From Bryobacter sp. (GTDB taxonomy: Bacteria; Acidobacteriota; Terriglobia; Bryobacterales; Bryobacteraceae), in NCBI GenBank assembly GCA_022843625.1, contig JALHNH010000032.1, positions 1-64,000 of the forward strand: a stretch of 64,000 nt of DNA. Direction: 5' to 3'. The notes below the pieces were generated by a model that ran no database searches, was not told the DNA's origin, and saw nothing but the letters and a program-made list of their open reading frames with translations. Shown here in pieces: positions 41,309-50,256 of the stretch. Numbering within the stretch: position 1 is the first letter of the stretch; every line of letters begins with the position of its first letter. Position numbers and translations under genes: made by a program.

Positions 41309-44300
41309 ATGCTAAACGCTCTGGTTCGCGCCTCGCTCGAGCACCGCATTATCGTCATCGTTCTGGCCTTTATCGCTCTTGCTTTTGGCGTCGATGCCAC
41401 ACGCAAGCTTTCAGTGGACGCTTTCCCTGATGTCACCAACATTCAGGTTCAGGTGGCCACAGAAGTTCCGGGCCGCTCCCCCGATGAAGTAGAGCGGATC
41501 GTCACTGTCCCGGTCGAGATCGGCATGACCGGTCTGCCAGGCTTGGTCGAACTACGCTCCCTCAACAAGCCCGGGCTCTCGATCATCACCCTGGTCTTCA
41601 ACGACAAGACTCCGATTTACTTCGCGCGGCAGCTTGTATCCGAGCGGCTCAGCGACGTCCGCAGCCGTCTGCCTGAAGGCATCCTTCCCGTTCTTGGCCC
41701 CGTCTCTTCCGCCTTAAGCGAGGTCTATCAATACACCATCGAAAGTCCCTCCGATGGCCAGCGCCCACTCACTCGCCAGGAACTGATTGAACGCCGCATC
41801 GTCCAGGATTGGGTCGCCCGGCCGCTTCTACGTTCCATCCCTGGCATTGCAGAAATCAACTCCACCGGCGGCTTCGTCAAGCAATATCAAGTTATCGTCG
41901 ACCCCATTCGCTTGCGCTATTTCGGCATCACGATCCACGATGTCCAGCAGGCACTGGCACGCAACAACGCCAACTCCAGCGGTGGCATTCTCAATCGCGG
42001 CCCGGAGATTTTGCTCGTCCGTGGCGTCGGTTTGATCAGTGACCTGGACGACATCCGCGCCGTTGTCCTCAAAGAGGTTCGTTCCACGCCGGTGTGCATT
42101 CGCGATGTTGCAGAAGTCAGAATCGGAGAAGAAGTTCGCTACGGGGCTATGGTTAAGGGCGGATACACCGAATCCGTCGGTGGCATCGTCATGATGATTG
42201 CATCGGGCAATGCCAAGGACATCGTCACTCGCGTCAAGTCGCGAGTCGACGAAATCAACAACAACGGCATGCTCCCGAACGGTCTGAAAATCGTCCCCTA
42301 TTACGACCGCTCAGAACTCGTAGACGCCGCTCTCAACACAGTCAGCAATGTCCTCATCGAAGGCATCGTGCTGGTGGTTGTCATCCTTTTTCTCTTTCTT
42401 GGCGATCTCCGTTCTAGTGTCATTGTCATCGCAACGCTGGTCCTCACCCCCGTGCTTACCTTCGTCGTCATGAACTACTACGGGCTCTCCGCCAACCTGA
42501 TGTCACTGGGTGGTCTGGCCATTGCGGTTGGCCTGATGATCGACGGCTCCGTCGTTGTTGTAGAAAACGTATACGCCCAGCTGGGTCACAATCCCAAGGC
42601 TTCCCGGTTGAAGATCGTCAGCGAAGCCGTGCTGGAAGTCGCAACCCCGGTTGTCTTCGGCATTTGTATCATCATCCTCGTCTTCCTGCCTCTGATGACC
42701 ATGCAGGATATGGAAGGCAAAATGTTCGGCCCTCTGGCCATCACCATCGCCATCGCTCTTGCGATCTCGCTGGTGCTATCACTCACGCTATCCCCTGTCC
42801 TTTCGCTCCTGCTGCTCAAGGGCGGGGACGAACACGACACCTTCCTCGTACGCTGGCTTAAGCGCCCCTATCTTGTGCTGCTCCACTGGACCACAGCCAA
42901 CCAAAAGAAAACGATTGCTGCATCCCTGGCCCTATTCGTCGCCACACTCAGCCTCTTCCCCTATCTCGGAACTTCCTTCATCCCCGAAATGAAAGAGGGC
43001 ATCGTCTCCCCCAATGCAGATCGCGCTCCTAACATCTCACTTGATGAGTCGATCAAGATGGAATTCACCGCCCAGAACATGGTCAAGACCATCCCGGGCA
43101 TCAAGTCTGTAGTCACACGCCTGGGCCGCGGCGAATCGCCGGTAGACCCTGCCGGCTACAACGAAAACGACATGATGGCCCAGCTCACACCCATCAAGGA
43201 ACGCAAGGGCCTCACCCAAGACACCATCGCAGAAGAGATCCGCAAACGCATCTCCAGCCTGCCTGGTCTCAACGTAGTGATCGCCCAGCCCATCTCAGAC
43301 CGTGTGGACGAAATGGTAACCGGCGTCAGGGCCGATGTCGCCGTCAAAGTCTTCGGCGACGACCTGGAAACCCTCAGCGCCAAGGCGAATGAAATTGCCA
43401 AAGCCGCAGCCAGCGTTCGAGGCACAGGCGACGTCAAGATCGACCGTATCCTCGGCCAGCAAAATCTCACAGTCACTATCGATCGTCAGGCAATTGCCCG
43501 CCATGGCCTGAACGCAAGTGATGTCAACGATGCCATTGAAGCCGCTGTCGGAGGACGCGCCGCAACCGAAATCTACGAAGGCGAACGCCGCTTCCAGGCT
43601 GTGGTCCGCTACCCTGAAGCACTGCGCAGCAGTATTGCCAGCATCCGCGCCATCCTTCTCACAGCTCCAGATGGCGTTGAAGTCCCGCTCGGCAGCCTTG
43701 CCCGCATCGAGCTTCTCGAAGGTGCCTCACAAATCAAGCGCGAAATGAGCAAGCGCCGCATCGTCGTTGGCATCAACGTCAAAGACCGGGACCTCGGAAG
43801 CTTCGTCGCCGAACTCCAGCAAAAAGTAAAAGGCCAGGTAACCTTCCCACCCGGCTATTACCTCGAATGGGGCGGCCAGTTCCAGAACATGGAGCGCGCC
43901 CTCAAGCACCTCACCTTTATCGTGCCTATCACCATCGGGGCCATCTTTTTCCTGCTCTTCCTGCTCTTTGGTTCTGTAAGGCTGTCCTCGCTGATCATCC
44001 TCGTGTTGCCCTTTGCCTCCATCGGCGGCATTGCCGCACTCTTCTTCACAGGCGAATACCTGTCGGTGCCCGCCTCTGTGGGATTCATCGCTCTCTGGGG
44101 CATCGCAGTACTGAATGGCGTTGTACTGGTTTCCTACATCCGCAGTCTGCGTGAAGGCGGCATGTCGCGCGAACAGGCGGTACGTGAAGGTGCAGCCCTC
44201 CGCTTCCGCCCCGTAATGATGACGGCCAGTGTTGCCGCTCTTGGCCTGGTGCCTTTCCTCTTTGCAACCGGCCCAGGCTCAGAGGTCCAGCGGCCTCTTG

Positions 44301-44443
44301 CCATCGTAGTAATCGGCGGCCTCATTACCTCCACCGCCCTCACGCTTCTGGTAGTGCCGGCTCTCTACGGCTTCTTTGATGCAATCCCGGCCAATGTCAA
44401 ACCGGCTGACGAAGCAATGCCCACAGAACTCACTGCAAGCTAA
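41309..44443 (+). CDS. CusA/CzcA-family heavy-metal RND efflux pump
   Basis: 1044 residues, the full length of HME-RND pumps, with 12 membrane helices and two large periplasmic loops. RND motif at about 400-418 is GLAIAVGLMIDGSVVVVEN: the Asp408- and Glu415-type residues are kept but the first Asp of CzcA (AIDFG) is Ala, as in CusA-type monovalent-cation pumps. That favours Cu(I)/Ag(I), but methionine-pair sites cannot be checked without alignment. Energised by protons. Closing gene of the three-gene operon; its stop overlaps the DinB stop by four bases. Confidence 0.93.
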   Translation: MLNALVRASLEHRIIVIVLAFIALAFGVDATRKLSVDAFPDVTNIQVQVATEVPGRSPDEVERIVTVPVEIGMTGLPGLVELRSLNKPGLSIITLVFNDKTPIYFARQLVSERLSDVRSRLPEGILPVLGPVSSALSEVYQYTIESPSDGQRPLTRQELIERRIVQDWVARPLLRSIPGIAEINSTGGFVKQYQVIVDPIRLRYFGITIHDVQQALARNNANSSGGILNRGPEILLVRGVGLISDLDDIRAVVLKEVRSTPVCIRDVAEVRIGEEVRYGAMVKGGYTESVGGIVMMIASGNAKDIVTRVKSRVDEINNNGMLPNGLKIVPYYDRSELVDAALNTVSNVLIEGIVLVVVILFLFLGDLRSSVIVIATLVLTPVLTFVVMNYYGLSANLMSLGGLAIAVGLMIDGSVVVVENVYAQLGHNPKASRLKIVSEAVLEVATPVVFGICIIILVFLPLMTMQDMEGKMFGPLAITIAIALAISLVLSLTLSPVLSLLLLKGGDEHDTFLVRWLKRPYLVLLHWTTANQKKTIAASLALFVATLSLFPYLGTSFIPEMKEGIVSPNADRAPNISLDESIKMEFTAQNMVKTIPGIKSVVTRLGRGESPVDPAGYNENDMMAQLTPIKERKGLTQDTIAEEIRKRISSLPGLNVVIAQPISDRVDEMVTGVRADVAVKVFGDDLETLSAKANEIAKAAASVRGTGDVKIDRILGQQNLTVTIDRQAIARHGLNASDVNDAIEAAVGGRAATEIYEGERRFQAVVRYPEALRSSIASIRAILLTAPDGVEVPLGSLARIELLEGASQIKREMSKRRIVVGINVKDRDLGSFVAELQQKVKGQVTFPPGYYLEWGGQFQNMERALKHLTFIVPITIGAIFFLLFLLFGSVRLSSLIILVLPFASIGGIAALFFTGEYLSVPASVGFIALWGIAVLNGVVLVSYIRSLREGGMSREQAVREGAALRFRPVMMTASVAALGLVPFLFATGPGSEVQRPLAIVVIGGLITSTALTLLVVPALYGFFDAIPANVKPADEAMPTELTAS

Positions 44444-44919
44444 TGGTGCAGATATAAATACCGGTGCAGAAGCACAATTTGCCCACAATGGTAGGTATTG
44501 TGGCTGGCGATTCCCAGTAACATGTGCGCGATATCGTATGCCCGGCCAGGCACCTGCTGGGTAAGCGACTTGTCCTCAAGCGTAGCCGTTCGCTGTGTCA
44601 GCCTCTCAGCCGAATCCCGAAAGCGCTGCACTTCGACTTGCCAGTTTTTCTCTGACAATTCGGGTATCGGGTGCCACCCGATCCGGTCCGCCTCCTCCGC
44701 TTGGGGCAGCGGCCTCCCCGACATTGCATCAAGCCCGGCTTCATGCCAGCAACGCATGTGCTGCACTAGTTCCCAAATGGAATGGTTGGCAATTGGCGTG
44801 AGTGCACCCGCCTTCGCCGCATCGAGGCCATGCAACACTTCAAGCACAGCCGGTCCATGCCAGCCTTCATAAAAGACAGACCGGCGAATTTGACCAGCAA
44901 TGCGGATGGATTGGCGCAT
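44440..44919 (-). CDS. DinB-family protein
   Basis: 159 residues. Four-helix DinB bundle with the metal triad histidines in SIWELVQHMRCWHEAG (about 44-59) and SHNTYHCGQIVLL (about 134-146). Related proteins include thiol transferases and damage-inducible proteins, usually metal-bound; function unknown. Convergent with the RND pump, sharing CTAA at their stops, and single. Confidence 0.87.
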   Translation of the reverse strand: MRQSIRIAGQIRRSVFYEGWHGPAVLEVLHGLDAAKAGALTPIANHSIWELVQHMRCWHEAGLDAMSGRPLPQAEEADRIGWHPIPELSEKNWQVEVQRFRDSAERLTQRTATLEDKSLTQQVPGRAYDIAHMLLGIASHNTYHCGQIVLLHRYLYLHH

Positions 44920-44970
44920 GATCGAGCGAAAAAGGTGGGCTTAGTGCATCCTATCAGGACTTAACCCAAA

Positions 44971-45417
44971 TTACTCGCAAGACTTCTTGGTGATTTCATG
45001 ACGATATTTAAATAATGAACGAAGCTGCAACTTCACCACCGGAGCCCCGAAAAAGTTCACAATCGGCCCGCCAGGCAGGCGAAACGTAATCAAATCGGTC
45101 AATTGCGTCCCTTCGTTGCTTCTCGTAAATCGGTGCTCATGATGCCAATACGCAAATGGACCCTGCTCTTGTTCATCAATAAATACTGAAATTGGCTTAT
45201 AAACCGTGTGTACCGCATGCCATTCGGTCTTGAACAGCCCCAAAACCGGCATCCGGATCACCTTTTTCCCGCCCACCTCAATTCCGCCGGTCTGCGAAAC
45301 CACTTCGATTCCCTGCCCCGGCGGCGTCAGCTTCTCAAGCGCATCCGGGGCTTCATGAAAGGCCCAAACCCGCTCAATTGGCGCATGTATGTAGATAGAA
45401 CTTGTAAATTCTGGCAC
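44971..45417 (-). CDS. SRPBCC-family (START-like) protein
   Basis: 148 residues. Helix-grip fold recognised from FTSSIYIHAPIERVWAFHEAP, FVDEQ-like VFIDEQEQGPFAYWHHEHRF and LTDLITFRLPGGPIVNFFGAP, typical of the ligand-binding cyclase-like group (close to YfhF/cell-division-inhibitor SRPBCC). Binds an unknown hydrophobic ligand. Divergent from the sugar ABC operon with 36 bases between starts. Confidence 0.85.
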   Translation of the reverse strand: MPEFTSSIYIHAPIERVWAFHEAPDALEKLTPPGQGIEVVSQTGGIEVGGKKVIRMPVLGLFKTEWHAVHTVYKPISVFIDEQEQGPFAYWHHEHRFTRSNEGTQLTDLITFRLPGGPIVNFFGAPVVKLQLRSLFKYRHEITKKSCE

Positions 45418-45453
45418 TGTACCTTAGAAGCTTCGATAAACTATGTAGTTTCG

Positions 45454-46944
45454 ATGCTGCTTGAGTTGAAATCGGTTCAGAAGCGATTTGGCGGGGTCAC
45501 CGCCCTTCGCGACGGCAATCTTGCCGTCCGCGAAGGTGAAGTACATCTCTTAATGGGCGAAAACGGAGCCGGCAAGAGCACCCTCATGAAAATCGTAGCA
45601 GGCATGCAGGGTCTGGATGGCGGCCAAATGCTCTTTCGCGGTCAGCCGGTCAATTTTACGAATCCCAAAGCCGCTGCGGCGAGCGGCATCGCCATGGTTC
45701 ACCAGGAGAGCCTCCTTGCCCCTCACCTCACTGTCGGTGAAAACATATTCCTCGGTCGTGAAGAAATGGGCGGCTTCGGTATAGTGAACCGATCGGCCAT
45801 GATGGACCGCGCCGCCAGGCTAATCGAAGCCCACGGCTTCCCGCTCCAGGCCCGATGGCGGGTAGACCGTCTCAGCCCCGCTGGCCGCCAACTTGTCGAA
45901 ATCTGCCGTGCCATCGCCAACGGCACCTCACTGCTGATCTTCGACGAACCTACCTCAAGCCTCAGCGAGAGTGAAACACGCGAAGTTTTCACCATCGTCA
46001 AAAAGCTAAAAGAAAAAGGCGCCGGAGTCATCTACATCACCCACCGGCTCGAAGAACTCCGCACCATCGGCGACCGCGTCACCGTCCTGCGCGATGGGGC
46101 CACAGTGCACTCGGGTGACCTCAAAGACCTCTCCCGCGCACAACTCATCCAGCACATGGTCGGCCGCGATCTCGGGGCGCTCTACAGCCGCCAGCCCTAC
46201 CCTGCCGGCAGGGCTCTACTTGAAGTCAGGAACCTAAACCGCGGCAACATTCTCAAGAACATCAACCTCACGGTCCAGGCAGGTGAAATCGTCGGCCTCG
46301 CGGGGCTCATGGGCGCTGGCCGTACCGAGCTTTGCCGCGCCATCTTCGGCATTGACGCCGTCGATAGCGGCGAACTCCTGGTCGACAACAAACCCGTCAC
46401 ACTCACAAGCCCCCGCGACGCCGTAAACGCGGGCATCGCCCTCATCCCCGAAGACCGCCAGAAAACCGGACTCGCCACGCAGCTCTCTGTCGGCTGGAAT
46501 CTCACCCTCACCAGTCTCGGCGCTCACTCCCGCTTGGGCATCCTCGAAAGCGCAAAGCTCACCGCCACCGAAAAGAAATTCATCGACCGCCTGCGCATTA
46601 AAACCGACGGCCCCTCGCAAAAAAGTGTCCGCCTCAGCGGCGGCAACCAGCAGAAAATCGTCATCGCCAAATGGGTCGCCCAGGGCGCTCGCATCTTCCT
46701 CTTTGATGAACCAACCCGGGGTATCGACGTCGGGGCCAAGACCGAAGTCTTCGAAGTCATGGACGGCCTGGCCCGCGACGGTGCAGCCATCCTCATGGTC
46801 TCCAGCGAACTCACCGAACTGATCCAGGTCGCAGACCGGATCCTCGTCATGCGTCAAGGCAAACTCTCGGGCGAACTCCCTGGCCGCACCACGCAAGAAG
46901 AAATCATGGCGCTTGCCGCCTTTGAAGAAGAGACTCAATCATGA
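45454..46944 (+). CDS. Sugar ABC transporter ATP-binding protein (RbsA/MglA-like, two NBDs)
   Basis: 496 residues from ATG 45454; the frame is open upstream but that part is antisense to the SRPBCC gene. Two ATPase domains: first Walker A GENGAGKST (about 33-41), second Walker-like GLMGAGRTELCRA (about 283). The signature in NBD1 is LSPAGRQL and in NBD2 is LSGGNQQKI, normal for this carbohydrate-uptake CUT2 group. Works with the permease that overlaps by 4 bases (ATGA). No periplasmic binding protein is next to it. Confidence 0.93.
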   Translation: MLLELKSVQKRFGGVTALRDGNLAVREGEVHLLMGENGAGKSTLMKIVAGMQGLDGGQMLFRGQPVNFTNPKAAAASGIAMVHQESLLAPHLTVGENIFLGREEMGGFGIVNRSAMMDRAARLIEAHGFPLQARWRVDRLSPAGRQLVEICRAIANGTSLLIFDEPTSSLSESETREVFTIVKKLKEKGAGVIYITHRLEELRTIGDRVTVLRDGATVHSGDLKDLSRAQLIQHMVGRDLGALYSRQPYPAGRALLEVRNLNRGNILKNINLTVQAGEIVGLAGLMGAGRTELCRAIFGIDAVDSGELLVDNKPVTLTSPRDAVNAGIALIPEDRQKTGLATQLSVGWNLTLTSLGAHSRLGILESAKLTATEKKFIDRLRIKTDGPSQKSVRLSGGNQQKIVIAKWVAQGARIFLFDEPTRGIDVGAKTEVFEVMDGLARDGAAILMVSSELTELIQVADRILVMRQGKLSGELPGRTTQEEIMALAAFEEETQS

Positions 46945-47858
46945 TCCAACGCCTGTTGCCCTTTGCAACTCTAATCGTTCTATTCGTCATCCTGTTGTTC
47001 GATCAGAACTTCCGCAGCGAAACGAACCTCTTCAGCGTGATCCGTCAAACGGCCGTGATCAACATCATGGCCCTCGGCATGACAATGGTGATTATCACTG
47101 CCGGCATTGATCTAAGCGTAGGCTCAATCCTCGCCATGGGCGGTCTGCTCGGTACGATGGCCATGGCCCAGGGCCAGCCGATCCTCGTCGGCGTCCTCGT
47201 TGGCATCCTTACCGGAGCCCTCTGCGGCTTCATCAACGGCTACCTCACCACCCGCCTCAAAATCAACGCCTTCATCGTTACCCTTGGCACACTCGGCATC
47301 ATCCGCGGCCTTACGCTGGTGATCTCTAACGGCCTGCCAGTCCACCAGATCCCGCCCGGCTTCAGCTTCCTTGGCGAAGGCATTATCCTCGGTGTGCCCT
47401 TCGTCCTCTGGGTCCTTCTGATTTGCGCCTTGCTGGTACACTTCCTGCTCGAACACACCAAGCTCGGCCGCTACAGCTTTGCCATCGGCAGCAACCCCGA
47501 CGCCGCTTTCTACGCCGGCATCCCGGTGGCCTTCCACCTTACTTGCGTTTACGCCATTTGCGGCGCCCTCACGGGTCTGGCCGGTATGATCGAAGCCAGC
47601 CGCCTGATGACCGGCCAGCCCACCGCTGGCAACGGCTATGAGTTGCAGGCCATCGCAGCGGTTGTCATTGGCGGAGGCAGCTTGCGTGGCGGAGAAGGCA
47701 GCGTGGTCGGCACTCTTGTCGGAGCCTTCATCATGGGCCTGCTCTCCAACGGCAGCGACCTCAAAGGAATCTCACCCTACTGGCAGCAAGTCATCATCGG
47801 CGCCATCATCATCCTCGCTGTCAGTTTCGACGAGCTACGCAAACGCCGCGTCGTCTAA
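46941..47858 (+). CDS. Sugar ABC transporter permease (RbsC-like)
   Basis: 305 residues with about nine helices, CUT2 permease. Typical motifs: MALGMTMVIITAGIDLSVGSILAMGG (in two parts, residues about 35-60), FINGYLTTRLKINAFIVTLGT, YAICGALTGLAGMIEASRL and VVIGGGSLRGGEGSVVGTL. It forms a homodimer with RbsA-like ATPase. The usual substrate-binding gene is missing here, and the next gene is on the other strand, so a remote one must serve it or the system is incomplete. Confidence 0.93.
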   Translation: MIQRLLPFATLIVLFVILLFDQNFRSETNLFSVIRQTAVINIMALGMTMVIITAGIDLSVGSILAMGGLLGTMAMAQGQPILVGVLVGILTGALCGFINGYLTTRLKINAFIVTLGTLGIIRGLTLVISNGLPVHQIPPGFSFLGEGIILGVPFVLWVLLICALLVHFLLEHTKLGRYSFAIGSNPDAAFYAGIPVAFHLTCVYAICGALTGLAGMIEASRLMTGQPTAGNGYELQAIAAVVIGGGSLRGGEGSVVGTLVGAFIMGLLSNGSDLKGISPYWQQVIIGAIIILAVSFDELRKRRVV

Positions 47859-48628
47859 TTCTCTTTGGCTCGAAGTACCGCAGCATGATATGCCGCCCGC
47901 TCTGGCTTCCCAGCCTGTCGCCACGCCCTTACCAGCAGATAGTGAATCGAGGTATCGGCGAGGCTGCCACCCGGCAGACTCAGGGCAAGCTCCCCTTCGT
48001 TGGCCGCCTCGGCTGCCTTGCCTTGCTTGAGCAAAATCCGCGCCAGCTCAAAATGAGCATCCCGCATTTTGGGTGACAACTTCAAGGCTTGCCGCACCCA
48101 ACCTTCGCTCTCTTCGAGTCGGCCCAGCAGGAGCAGCAGCCGGGCCCCGGGCAGGAGCGTCCCGGCATCTTCCTGGCCGCTTGCGCGTTCCAGCCGGATC
48201 GCCTCTTCATACTGTGCAAGCGCATCCCCCGGCTTGCCCACACTCTCAATCGTCAACCCCAGATACAAGGCGGCACGAGGGTCCTTCGGAGCTAGCGCAC
48301 GTGCCTTCTGAAATCGTGTCGAGGCCTCGCCCATCTCGTTGTTCATGTAAGCCACCATGCCGTAAAGAAACTGCGCATAAGCCGCCTTCGGGTCTACCGC
48401 CAGTGCTTGCTCAAGACTTTTGCCAGCCACGTCCCATCGATTCGCCGCCATGGCCAACTTGGCCTTGAGCGTCAGCGCAGGTACCAGCCGGGCATCCAGT
48501 TTTATCGCTTCTTCTACAGCCGCCAATGCCTCAGGAAACTTCCTGGCAATAAAGAAATCGTTCGCTTTTTCGTAGCTCGGCTGCCCTGGAGAAACAGCCC
48601 CGAGCAACAACAAAATCAAGACTCTCAT
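47855..48628 (-). CDS. Secreted TPR-repeat protein
   Basis: 257 residues. Signal peptide (MRVLILLLLGAVSPGQ). TPR helices follow: YEKANDFFIARKFPEALAAVEEAIKLDARLVPAL (in parts), LEQALAVDPKAAYAQFLYGMVAYM and on, about five repeats. It probably is a periplasmic scaffold for the CRTAC1 and cytochrome proteins; the start overlaps the CRTAC1 stop by four bases, and the operon order is cytochrome, CRTAC1, TPR. Partner identity is inference. Confidence 0.8.
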   Translation of the reverse strand: MRVLILLLLGAVSPGQPSYEKANDFFIARKFPEALAAVEEAIKLDARLVPALTLKAKLAMAANRWDVAGKSLEQALAVDPKAAYAQFLYGMVAYMNNEMGEASTRFQKARALAPKDPRAALYLGLTIESVGKPGDALAQYEEAIRLERASGQEDAGTLLPGARLLLLLGRLEESEGWVRQALKLSPKMRDAHFELARILLKQGKAAEAANEGELALSLPGGSLADTSIHYLLVRAWRQAGKPERAAYHAAVLRAKEN

Positions 48629-50244
48629 CGCCTCACATCTTCTGTGATCTCAACGATCCGATCCACAGCTACATTGTCCAGCCTCTGCACACCCCCACCA
48701 GGCCATCGGATCTCAACAGACTCGACCAGACTCGACCCAAGCCCAAACCGCACCACCGCTTCGCTCGAGCTCGCATACCCAACAGCCGTCGTCGCGTGGT
48801 TGTACAAGCTCCGGCCATCCGCTAATCGCACGTGAATGACTGCCCCCAGCCCTTGACGGTTCGATCGCACGCCACGCAACCGAATCCCCAGCCAATGATC
48901 CTTACCGGGTCCAACATTATGAAAAAGCTTTGCTTGGCCGTTCACCGCACTCACCACAACATCCACTAGCCCATCATTGTCAAAATCGGCAAAGGCAGCG
49001 CCACGATGCAAGGCCGCACCTTGAAACGCTTGCCCAGCAGAAACGTCTTCCAACCGCTTGCCCTCGACATTGCGATACACCCGGTTCGGCAATGCCGATT
49101 CCCGCCCAAGGTAACGATCCAGTTGCAGGAGATGCGCCAGTGAAAAGAAAACATCTTTCCATCCATCGTTGTCAAAGTCAAAGATGCCCAGGCTCCAACC
49201 GGTAAGCTGACGTGTGCTCATCAGCAAACCGCTGCGTTGCGCAAGATCCTCAAAACCATTGCGCCCGCCAAGGTTACGAAAGAGCAGAAAGGAATCATTC
49301 AAAATCCCGGATACAAGCAAATCCGGGCGGCCATCGTTATCAAGATCCCGAAAATCGGCACCCATCCCCGCAATGGCATGTCCGTCATCGCGAAAAGCCA
49401 CTCCCGCCTCCAGGCCAATCTCTTCAAACTTGCCATTGCCCTGATTGCGAAACAGCAAGCCACGCACCGAATCGTTGGCAACGAAGATATCGGTAAATCC
49501 ATCGCCATCCATATCAGCAAACGCCACACCCATACCTTTCCCGATCTGCCGGCCAATGCCAGACTCCAGCGAAACATCAGTGAAGCTTCCATCGCGATTG
49601 TTGTGCAGCAGTTGATTCGGCAGTCCGCGATACGCATTGGGGTGGCAATAATATTGCCGCTCGGGGCTGCCGCAGCGAGGTTCTTTTGCCGCATCCCACT
49701 CCACATAGTTGGCCACAAAAAGGTCGAGCCAGCCGTCGTTGTCGTAATCAAACCAGCCTGCAGAAACAGCCCATCGCGTTTCCGCCTTTGGCAGCAATAC
49801 CGGCGCAAAGCGGCCCTTACCCAGATTCCGGTAGAGCGTATTCCCCTTCACTCCAGCAACAAAAAGATCCGTGAATCCGTCGTTGTCGAAATCGCCCGCA
49901 GCCACCGCCATCGAATAACCCTCACCAGCTAGACCAGCTTCAGCAGTAACATCGCGAAACGTCAAATCACAGTTATTGCGAAAGAGTCGATTCGAAAAAT
50001 TCGCCCCCGTCTTGCGAAGGCTCGGAATCTCAGCCCCATTCGTAAAAAACACATCCACGCAACCATCGTTGTTGTAGTCAAAAGCAGCCACACCGCCCAG
50101 CGTTAGTTCGATTTGATGAAAGCCCCCAGCCTCACCATTCTGCAATTCAAACCGTAAGCCAGCCTTGGCCGCAATTTCTTCAAAGCGAATAGCGGAAGAG
50201 GCAGCACTGTTGCATAAGACTACGATTACGATTAGGCGAAACAC
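48625..50244 (-). CDS. CRTAC1-family FG-GAP/VCBS repeat protein with ASPIC/UnbV domain
   Basis: 539 residues. Signal peptide (LIVIVVLCNSAASSA). About seven calcium-binding FG-GAP blades with Asp-rich loops: DYNNDGCVDVFF, DFDNDGFTDLFV, DYDNDGWLDLFV, DMDGDGFTDIFV, DLDNDGRPDLLV, DFDNDGWKDVFF and DFDNDGLVDVVV. The C-terminal ASPIC/UnbV part follows (VESVEIRWPGGGVQ). Extracellular beta-propeller, probably binding ligands or polysaccharide. Twelve bases after the cytochrome stop. Confidence 0.93.
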   Translation of the reverse strand: MFRLIVIVVLCNSAASSAIRFEEIAAKAGLRFELQNGEAGGFHQIELTLGGVAAFDYNNDGCVDVFFTNGAEIPSLRKTGANFSNRLFRNNCDLTFRDVTAEAGLAGEGYSMAVAAGDFDNDGFTDLFVAGVKGNTLYRNLGKGRFAPVLLPKAETRWAVSAGWFDYDNDGWLDLFVANYVEWDAAKEPRCGSPERQYYCHPNAYRGLPNQLLHNNRDGSFTDVSLESGIGRQIGKGMGVAFADMDGDGFTDIFVANDSVRGLLFRNQGNGKFEEIGLEAGVAFRDDGHAIAGMGADFRDLDNDGRPDLLVSGILNDSFLLFRNLGGRNGFEDLAQRSGLLMSTRQLTGWSLGIFDFDNDGWKDVFFSLAHLLQLDRYLGRESALPNRVYRNVEGKRLEDVSAGQAFQGAALHRGAAFADFDNDGLVDVVVSAVNGQAKLFHNVGPGKDHWLGIRLRGVRSNRQGLGAVIHVRLADGRSLYNHATTAVGYASSSEAVVRFGLGSSLVESVEIRWPGGGVQRLDNVAVDRIVEITEDVRR

Positions 50245-50256
50245 TTTGCTCCAATG

